This document shows, piece after piece, positions 4,843 through 10,014 of a stretch of 10,014 nucleotides of DNA; position 1 is the stretch's first letter; each line of letters opens with the position of its first letter. The stretch spans positions 1 to 10,014 of the forward strand of contig DYRK01000183.1 in the NCBI GenBank assembly GCA_020718785.1, read 5' to 3'. The notes beneath the pieces are model-generated. The model ran no database searches. It saw nothing but the letters and a program-made list of their open reading frames with translations, and was not told the DNA's origin. This DNA is from Desulfatirhabdium butyrativorans (GTDB lineage: Bacteria > Desulfobacterota > Desulfobacteria > Desulfobacterales > DYRK01). The position numbers and the translations under genes were made by a program.

Positions 4843-6386
4843 TAACCGTCATTCCTCATTTGCCGCTTTTGTCTTTCATCGAAATGCTCTTCCATAAAAG
4901 CCGAAAGATATGGCCCGTCGCAACTCAGACCCAGCTTTCTTTCCAAAACGCTTAACGCCTCCCTGAGTTCCTCCGCGCTTTGATATCTTGCCTCTCTTTT
5001 CATCTCCACACATTTCATTACAATATCATTCAACTCTGCCGGAATATCTTTTTTCAAATCTTTCAAAGGTCTTATTTCAGTCTCCAATATTGACTGGATA
5101 GCGGTGTATGTGCCGACCCCGTCAAAATTACGGACCTTTTCTCCGTTCAGCATTTCATAAAAAACAATACCGAGCGAATATAAATCTGCTCTGGCATCTA
5201 CAGGCTCTTCCTTTATCTGCTTTAGCTGTTCGGGAGCAATATAGGGCAGTGTCCCTTTTATGCCTTCGACGATGGTGCCGTCAGACTTGAACATTTTTTT
5301 TGCAATTCCGAAATCGCCGATTTTAACTTCTCCGGTAAAGCGGATCATAATATTGCTCGGCTTGATATCCCGGTGAACAATCCCTTTGCTGTGGGCATAA
5401 TGCAGACCGATACAGCACTGTGAAATGATAAAAACAGCCTGATCTGTCGGAATTATTTTCACTTTATCCATAATTTCGGATAAATCTTTTCCCCGGATAT
5501 ATTCCATTACAATAGCGTTATCTTTCTCATAATAATCCTCTAACTGAATAATATTCGGAAGTCCCTGAAGGTCTTCTGCCAGTTTGGCTTCTTGCTTGAA
5601 AAGGTCAATGTGATGCCCCTTGGCAAGATGGGGGAGCAGGATTTTCACGATAACTGTTCTTCCGTTTTTTTCGTTGACCGCCATAAATATACCCGCCATT
5701 CCGCCCTCATGGAGTTTTATTCCTACGATAGAGGGACCCAGCTTTCTGGGCGGATAATCATTCGGCAATTCTCTGATTATGCCTTTGGAATTCATCAGAT
5801 AGATGATGAGCAGCATGATCGTTATGAGAAGATATCCGGAAGCGAAAATCCATCGAAGTCGCGAAAGTGACCCGTCAAGCGGATATGAATAAACGACAAG
5901 ATAAGCCCTGCCGATATTTGTTCCATTGGCTGAAATATATGCGGAAAAGCTGATAAGACGTTCATTATAAGGAGAATCCTCTTTCTCTATGACAACATCG
6001 TCAATCGTATCTATATGTTTCGGCTTTTTTAAGGGCGGGGTAAATGGCCAGCGCACGAATTTCGGATCCGTATGCGCCAGAATGTTATTGTTCCCTGTGC
6101 CGTTATTCTCTATAACAGCCACGAATTTCAAATTTTCCGAAAAAGTATCAGCCGTTATGTTCAACGGGGGATTAAAATTTCCCTGAATGATAAAATTGAC
6201 CAGGGACGGGAGATTTTTACCGGCAATCTCCTGAACCGCACGCACGCCCTGCTGATAAAAATTATTTTTCGACCGTTCGGTCAAAACATAAAACATCAAA
6301 CAGCCGCATAACATCAGCGAAAGCCAACTGATAAAATATATGAGTATTTTCTTTTTTGAATATCCCATCTGGATGTCCTTCAACAT
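4842..6386 (-). CDS. Transmembrane Ser/Thr protein kinase with extracytoplasmic sensor domain
   Basis: This 514-aa protein has TM1 at about 11-35 (KKKILIYFISWLSLMLCGCL onward), an extracytoplasmic domain at about 36-176 of small sensor (Cache-like) size, TM2 at about 177-199, and a cytoplasmic Hanks-type kinase domain at about 218-485. Kinase landmarks are the Gly-rich loop EGGMAGIF (227-234), VVK-type Lys248, HRDIKPSN (338-345) with catalytic Asp340, DFG (358-360), GTLPYIAPE (378-386) and DLYSLGIVFYEM (401-412), so the enzyme should be active. The usual order in such kinases is kinase N-terminal and sensor C-terminal; here it is inverted. Ser/Thr kinases such as PpkA control T6SS activity by phosphorylation, which fits the VgrG and PAAR genes downstream. 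ATG at 6386 has only a weak AAAAG site. Met7 (6368) has AAGGA at 7-nt spacing (6376-6380) and may be the true start. The stop overlaps the next ATG by one base. Confidence 0.92.
   Translation of the reverse strand: MLKDIQMGYSKKKILIYFISWLSLMLCGCLMFYVLTERSKNNFYQQGVRAVQEIAGKNLPSLVNFIIQGNFNPPLNITADTFSENLKFVAVIENNGTGNNNILAHTDPKFVRWPFTPPLKKPKHIDTIDDVVIEKEDSPYNERLISFSAYISANGTNIGRAYLVVYSYPLDGSLSRLRWIFASGYLLITIMLLIIYLMNSKGIIRELPNDYPPRKLGPSIVGIKLHEGGMAGIFMAVNEKNGRTVIVKILLPHLAKGHHIDLFKQEAKLAEDLQGLPNIIQLEDYYEKDNAIVMEYIRGKDLSEIMDKVKIIPTDQAVFIISQCCIGLHYAHSKGIVHRDIKPSNIMIRFTGEVKIGDFGIAKKMFKSDGTIVEGIKGTLPYIAPEQLKQIKEEPVDARADLYSLGIVFYEMLNGEKVRNFDGVGTYTAIQSILETEIRPLKDLKKDIPAELNDIVMKCVEMKREARYQSAEELREALSVLERKLGLSCDGPYLSAFMEEHFDERQKRQMRNDG
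6376..6380 (-). promoter_or_regulatory. Ribosome binding site favouring Met7 of the kinase
   Basis: AAGGA on the minus strand lies seven bases before the internal ATG at 6368. The upstream ATG at 6386 has a poorer site, so the shorter 508-aa product is plausible. Its N-terminus would still begin with lysines followed by TM1. Confidence 0.45.
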
Positions 6387-6393
6387 CTTTTCA

Positions 6394-6510
6394 TTATGAT
6401 ATAAAATTGCCCGATTCTTCCGGGAATATTCTCAGCACTTCATCGTCTGCCCGGTTCAGATTGACGAATCCGAACCGTATTTCATAAATTGCGGACAGAT
6501 CAAGTTGCAC
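6394..6510 (-). CDS. Possible small protein (38 aa) just upstream of the kinase
   Basis: A GTG at 6510 is preceded by AAAGGAG (6515-6521) at 4-nt spacing and opens a 38-codon frame, starting VQLDLSAIYEIRFGFVNLNR and ending FPEESGNFIS, that stops 7 nt before the kinase ATG. The composition is protein-like and the position, downstream of a good promoter and tightly before the kinase, fits the first gene of an operon. An overlapping frame (6456-6620, starting MPAFKKVEKRKIISIQDVIF) also looks protein-like, and one frameshift near 6500-6515 would join them into a single protein of about 75 aa. No family is recognised. It may be a genuine leader gene, the tail of a broken gene, or chance. Confidence 0.35.
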   Translation of the reverse strand: MQLDLSAIYEIRFGFVNLNRADDEVLRIFPEESGNFIS

Positions 6511-6618
6511 GCGTCTCCTTTATTCCGGATCACAAGTTGCCCGGAAATCTGCGGAAATGCAAAAATAACATCCTGAATGGATATTATTTTTCGTTTTTCC
6601 ACCTTTTTAAAAGCAGGC

Positions 6619-6647
6619 ATGATATTATGGTATAAAAGATTTGTCAA
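6619..6647 (-). promoter_or_regulatory. Sigma70-type promoter for the kinase-VgrG-PAAR cluster
   Basis: On the minus strand a consensus TTGACA (-35, 6642-6647) is followed after exactly 17 bp by TATCAT (-10, 6619-6624; five of six consensus bases). Transcription would start near 6612 and leave about 225 nt before the kinase ATG. No operator-like dyad overlaps it clearly. It is the best promoter-like sequence I found upstream of the cluster. Confidence 0.6.
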
Positions 6648-6750
6648 GAATCTTCTGAAGCGAAAATGAATTATGGACTGAGGGAAAACGAAAAAAGACA
6701 CAGCAAGATTGACCGCGGACTGAAAATTCAGTTGAATGTGTGTTTCCGAC

Positions 6751-6839
6751 CGCAGAACTTATCGGGCAGATTATTTATTTGCACGGCGAATTTGCAAATT
6801 CGCTCTGCAGTGCGGAGCTTGCCGGACAGGTTATTTATT
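6751..6839. repeat. Imperfect direct repeats at 60-bp period with central palindrome
   Basis: The 29-bp segments 6751-6779 and 6811-6839 match at 22 positions, share the end ttatttatt, and all seven differences are transitions. Between them is a perfect 18-bp palindrome, gcgaatttgcaaattcgc (6786-6803). In one plus-strand frame the units read AELIGQIIYLHGE and AELAGQVIYSET, so they could be remnants of a coding repeat or a dispersed non-coding repeat. Confidence 0.55.
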
Positions 6840-6850
6840 CGGAAACCTGC

Positions 6851-6960
6851 TAACTCACCTTACGCATACAACTTGAGAACACTTGAGAAACTGAGTTTCT
6901 TAAAGAAACTCAGTTTCCGAAAATCGCTGATTTTTCGTTATCTATGCGTAACGTGAGCTG
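6851..6960. mobile_element. MITE-like nested palindromic element
   Basis: Outer arms ctcaccttacgcata (6854-6868) and tatgcgtaacgtgag (6943-6957) are complementary at 14 of 15 positions. Inside lies a perfect 15-bp inverted repeat, gaaactgagtttctt / aagaaactcagtttc (6887-6901 and 6903-6917), with a one-base centre, then a smaller hairpin cgaaaatc..gatttttcg (6918-6937). Length is about 107 bp and there is no coding capacity. This is the architecture of a miniature inverted-repeat element or REP-type repeat. Lying 3' of the histidine kinase, it could also fold in the transcript and help end or stabilise it, but there is no T-run after the stem. Confidence 0.6.
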
Positions 6961-6976
6961 CTAATAAAGTTCAAAA

Positions 6977-9910
6977 TCAGAATTGTTGCATTGCGGTTAA
7001 AAGTTTCTCTGCCTCTTCTTCCAATCTGTCTTTGAATGAAGGTGCTTTGTCCTGCTCCCCCTTTTCTGCCGCAGTTTCGATTTCACGGGCAAGGTCTCTC
7101 AGTCTGTGCGCGGCAATGTTTCCGACCATCCCCTTGATCGTATGTGCATGAAATTTTATCTTTTCAGCATCATTTTGACTCAGAGCGGCGTTCAGTTTCT
7201 CAATTTCGGCTCTCAGATAATCCGGCATCTGTTCCAGAAGCTTTCTGCAAACAGATTCGCTTCCGCCCATACGCGCCAGAAATTCCTTTTTGTCAAAAAC
7301 CCAGGTGCCGGATGCAGGTTTCAGGCTGCGGGTTTCAGGTTTCAGGCTGCAGGTTTCAGGCTGCACGGTACTGTCCACTGCACCCTGCGACATGATTCCT
7401 GCGGTCTGTCTTCTTATAGCAGCGAAAAGTTCGTCAGGAACGAGGGGTTTTGAGATATAGTCATTCATTCCGGCTTCCATGCAGCGCTGCCGGTCTTTTT
7501 TCATGGCATGGGCAGTCATGGCGACAATCGGAATATCTCGTCTGCGTACTCCCGATGCCGGATCACGGATCTGTTTTGCTGCCTGAATTCCGTCTGTTTC
7601 CGGCATCATAATGTCCATAAGCACCAGATCGTAATCCTTGATTTTAAGCATTCTGACCGCTTCTGCGCCGTTGCCTGCGATATCCGCGGAAAGACCGGCT
7701 TTACGCAGAATCGCCAAAGCGACTTTCTGATTGATCACATTGTCTTCAACGAGAAGAATGGTCAGGGGCAAGAGGCCGGAGGTCAGGGATTCTTTCACCT
7801 CTGATCTGTCTTTGCTCTCTGACCTTTTCTCAAACACCGCGGTAAACCGGAAAGTGCTGCCTTTGCCTTCGCAGCTTTCGACTCCTGCCTGTCCTCCCAT
7901 CATTTCCGCCAGTTGTCTGGAAATAGCCAGCCCGAGTCCTGTTCCGCCGAATCTGCGGGTCGTTGACGGATCTGTCTGTGAAAATGACCGAAACAGCCTG
8001 TCTCTGCGGTCTTCGGGAATTCCGATGCCGGTATCCGAGACCTCGAATTTCAGAACCGTATTTCTGTCGTTTTCCTCTTCTTTGGAGACATGAAGACTGA
8101 TCTGCCCCTTTTCGGTGAATTTGACGGCATTGTTCATAAGATTGAGCAGAATCTGGCGCAGCCGCACCGGATCGCCTGCAAGATAAGGATGCACATCCGG
8201 GTCTGTGCGGCATGTCAGCCCGAGTCCTTTCTCCTGTGCCGATATTTTCAGAATGTTTGCAACGCTCAGTATCACTTCCCGGATATCGAAAGCCACAGTC
8301 TCCAATTCAAGCTTTCCGGCTTCTATCTTGGAAAAATCAAGGATGTCGTTGATCACGGTGAGCAGGATTTCCGATGAGGAAAGGACTGTTTTTACATAAT
8401 CGTTCTGTTCGGGATTCAGCTGAGTATCTGCCAGAAGCCTTGTCATATTGATGACGGCGTTCATGGGCGTGCGGATTTCATGGCTCATATTAGCCAGAAA
8501 TTCACTTTTTGACTGATTGGCTTTTTCAGCCAGGTCTTTGGCGATCCGGTAATTATGCTCGCTTTTTTCCAAAGCTTCGAGATTTCTTGAATTCCTCAGC
8601 GATATTGCGGCAAATTCTCCGAATGCCGACGCAACCCGCATGTCATCATCTGTAAATCCCCCGGGTTTGTTGGCAATGCCCATAATTCCCATAGTCTTAT
8701 TTTCAATGACCAGGGGTGCGAACAAAACATTGTCAAGTTTCACATGACCCCGGGGTAGATGCTGCATCCATAAACTCTCGGAAAAATTATTCTCCCGGAC
8801 CGTTTCACCCAGCCGGTATGCCTCGGCTCTGAGTCCGCGGATCGGCATGGGCAGATCAGGGTCCGCTGTGCAGTCACGGTTTCCGGATTCAAGAAACAGC
8901 ACTTCGTTTTTCTCTCCGTCGTCGGAAAGCAGAGCGACATATCCGGAGTCCGCTCCGATAACTTTCGTACAGACATAAAAAATTTTTTTCGCGGCATCTG
9001 CAAAATGACGCTGTTCAAGGACAGCTCTTGAACCTTCGAGAAGTGCTGCGATTTCTTCGGTGCGGCGCCGGATTTTTTCTGCCGCCTCTTTATATTCGGT
9101 AATATCCTGAAAAGTTCCGGCTAATTTTACACTCTTTCCGTTCTCACGGAATGCCTCTCCTATTGACCTGACCCAAAGCTGCTTTCCTTTTGCTGTGATG
9201 AATTTCAGTTCCAGATTCCACGGCTCTCCGTAAGCGGCAGCATTCCGGATAGCCTGCCTCAGAACCGGCTGATGTTCCGGCGCATAAAAATTGACAGCTT
9301 CCGAGACATCGGGACTATACTCCCGCGGGACCTCATGAATACGGTAAACTTCCTCTGTCCAGAATAACTCATTTGTCTCAAGATGAAGTTCCCATCCCCC
9401 GAGTCTGGCGATTTTCTGGGTCTCATTCAGAAGAGCCTCGCTTTTGCGAAGATGGTCTTCAGTCTGCTCACGTCTGAGGATTTCCTGCTCCAGCTGTATA
9501 TTTTTTTCCTCAAGACTCTTTTGCAGATTCCGCAGCAGCAGATGTCTTTCCGCACGGGCAACCACCTCTTCGGGCTGAAAGGGTTTGGTGATGTAATCCA
9601 CCGCTTTCATCTCCAGTCCCCTGATTTTATTTTCTGTATCTGTCTGGGCTGTCAGAAAAATCACAGGAAAATCCGCACTCTGATGACAGGTTTTCAGCCG
9701 TCGGCACAGTTCGAATCCGTCCATATCAGGCAGATTCACATCCAGCAGGGCAATATCCGGCAATACACGCTTTACTGCCCTGAGCGCGCTTTCTCCGTCT
9801 TCGGCAACAAGAACTTTGAAACCTGCCTGCCGCAGATGTTCGAACAGGACTCCGAGATTGCCTGACTCATCGTCAACAATCAGAACCGTTCCTTTTTTAT
9901 CTGTTTTCAT
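6977..9910 (-). CDS. Hybrid sensor histidine kinase (REC-PAS-GAF-HisKA-HATPase-REC-HPt)
   Basis: This 977-aa cytoplasmic protein carries, in order: a receiver domain (about 8-125; acidic Asp13/Asp14, phosphoacceptor Asp57 in LLDVNLPDMDG, Lys109); a coiled linker (126-160); a PAS domain of PAS_3 type (about 162-275, GGWELHLETNELFW to FQDITEYK); a GAF domain (about 283-440); HisKA with phosphoryl His477 in NMSHEIRTPMN; HATPase_c with N-box NNAVKFTEKG (593-602), DTGIGI (626-631) and GGTGLGLA (655-662); a second receiver (about 716-835; Glu722/Asp723, Asp766 in LMDIMMP, Lys821); and an HPt domain with His923 in HAHTIKGMVG. All phosphorelay residues are present, so an intact four-step relay is expected. 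There are no membrane segments, and the output regulator is not in the window. ATG at 9910 has GGAGGAG 10 nt upstream. A 14-bp-period DNA repeat lies in the REC2-HPt linker. The leading receiver suggests input from another kinase. Confidence 0.95.
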   Translation of the reverse strand: MKTDKKGTVLIVDDESGNLGVLFEHLRQAGFKVLVAEDGESALRAVKRVLPDIALLDVNLPDMDGFELCRRLKTCHQSADFPVIFLTAQTDTENKIRGLEMKAVDYITKPFQPEEVVARAERHLLLRNLQKSLEEKNIQLEQEILRREQTEDHLRKSEALLNETQKIARLGGWELHLETNELFWTEEVYRIHEVPREYSPDVSEAVNFYAPEHQPVLRQAIRNAAAYGEPWNLELKFITAKGKQLWVRSIGEAFRENGKSVKLAGTFQDITEYKEAAEKIRRRTEEIAALLEGSRAVLEQRHFADAAKKIFYVCTKVIGADSGYVALLSDDGEKNEVLFLESGNRDCTADPDLPMPIRGLRAEAYRLGETVRENNFSESLWMQHLPRGHVKLDNVLFAPLVIENKTMGIMGIANKPGGFTDDDMRVASAFGEFAAISLRNSRNLEALEKSEHNYRIAKDLAEKANQSKSEFLANMSHEIRTPMNAVINMTRLLADTQLNPEQNDYVKTVLSSSEILLTVINDILDFSKIEAGKLELETVAFDIREVILSVANILKISAQEKGLGLTCRTDPDVHPYLAGDPVRLRQILLNLMNNAVKFTEKGQISLHVSKEEENDRNTVLKFEVSDTGIGIPEDRRDRLFRSFSQTDPSTTRRFGGTGLGLAISRQLAEMMGGQAGVESCEGKGSTFRFTAVFEKRSESKDRSEVKESLTSGLLPLTILLVEDNVINQKVALAILRKAGLSADIAGNGAEAVRMLKIKDYDLVLMDIMMPETDGIQAAKQIRDPASGVRRRDIPIVAMTAHAMKKDRQRCMEAGMNDYISKPLVPDELFAAIRRQTAGIMSQGAVDSTVQPETCSLKPETRSLKPASGTWVFDKKEFLARMGGSESVCRKLLEQMPDYLRAEIEKLNAALSQNDAEKIKFHAHTIKGMVGNIAAHRLRDLAREIETAAEKGEQDKAPSFKDRLEEEAEKLLTAMQQF
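7314..7364. repeat. In-frame 14-bp tandem repeat in the REC-HPt linker
   Basis: Units of gcaggtttcaggct recur three and a half times: two full copies, one shortened copy reading ggtttcaggct and a variant gcgggtttca. They encode residues 849-866 of the histidine kinase as repeats of the type PET(C/R)SLKP. The array does not break the frame and lies in a linker where length change should be tolerated. Confidence 0.75.
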
Positions 9911-10013
9911 GATTCAGATACTCCTCCGGCAATCTTCTGATTTCGTTCAGTTTAAGTAATTTTTCCTCGTTCCCAAGCCCCGGCTTGGGAACGCATCTGC
10001 GCCCGAAGCCCCG
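9897..10013 (-). CDS. Possible 3' end of an upstream gene (partial, unknown)
   Basis: A minus-strand frame is open from the window edge to a TAA at 9897-9899 and overlaps the histidine kinase start by 14 nt. The last part reads NEIRRLPEEYLNHENR, which looks protein-like and contains the Shine-Dalgarno of the next gene. The first part translates a palindromic repeat (VPKPGLGNE), so the frame may be open by chance. No family can be assigned from 38 residues. Confidence 0.3.
   Translation of the reverse strand, partial: RGFGRRCVPKPGLGNEEKLLKLNEIRRLPEEYLNHENR
9921..9927 (-). promoter_or_regulatory. Ribosome binding site of the hybrid histidine kinase
   Basis: GGAGGAG on the minus strand lies 10 nt before the ATG at 9910. 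This is a strong anti-16S match at slightly long spacing, and it supports that start for the 977-aa protein. Confidence 0.6.
9968..9993. repeat. Perfect 26-bp palindromic repeat (GTTCCCAAG type)
   Basis: Arms cgttcccaagcc and ggcttgggaacg are perfectly complementary around a two-base centre (cc). Similar GTTCCCAAG...CTTGGGAAC elements are, from memory, abundant dispersed repeats in large deltaproteobacterial and cyanobacterial genomes. Only one copy lies in this window. Confidence 0.6.
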
Positions 10014-10014
10014 G

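Noticed and set aside
6666..6956. Plus-strand 96-codon frame across the repeats
   Set aside because: It covers the 60-bp repeats and the nested palindrome, its product has no domain, and it ends inside the MITE-like element. I treat it as a chance frame.
7106..7453. Plus-strand frames antisense to the histidine kinase
   Set aside because: The minus-strand kinase has continuous domain homology over the whole stretch; the antisense products are low-complexity shadows of it.

Overview
The window looks like an accessory region of a Gram-negative bacterium. The contractile-spike genes, the large hybrid sensor kinase and the many small palindromic repeats are what I would expect from a large-genome deltaproteobacterium of the Desulfobacterota (Desulfonema or multicellular magnetotactic type). 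That placement rests on overall style and memory of such genomes, not on a marker gene. All substantial genes are on the minus strand, so transcription runs from right to left.

Layout, right to left. At 9897-10013 there may be the 3' end of an unknown gene that reads through a 26-bp palindrome. It overlaps the start of a 977-aa hybrid histidine kinase (6977-9910; REC-PAS-GAF-HisKA-HATPase-REC-HPt). A gene-poor stretch of about 590 bp follows (6387-6976). It holds a MITE-like nested palindrome, an imperfect direct repeat pair with a 60-bp period, a good sigma70-type promoter pointing left, and a possible small gene split by a frameshift. Then comes a compact minus-strand cluster at 296-6386: a membrane Ser/Thr kinase with an extracytoplasmic sensor; an exported 715-aa protein with a PKD/Ig-like domain, coiled coils and Thr-rich linkers; a VgrG reduced to its OB-fold and needle and carrying a signal peptide; a phospholipase A2-like domain fused to a C-terminal PAAR spike tip; and a DUF1795/DcrB (EagR-chaperone-like) gene broken by one frameshift. 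The left edge holds the 3' end of an IS5-family transposase, whose right end appears to cut a small minus-strand gene.

How the genes may work together (inference): the kinase would sense an envelope signal, the coiled-coil protein would act in the periplasm, and VgrG plus PAAR would deliver the phospholipase as a type VI secretion-like spike effector, with the DUF1795 protein as chaperone. Two details do not fit the standard T6SS picture: the VgrG lacks nearly all of its gp27-like base and carries an export signal, and the toxin lies N-terminal to PAAR. No T6SS sheath, tube, baseplate or ATPase gene is in the window, so this is either an orphan effector island or a derived spike system. A 17/18-bp relict of the PAAR-domain start just upstream of the effector gene suggests the toxin half was inserted into an older PAAR gene.
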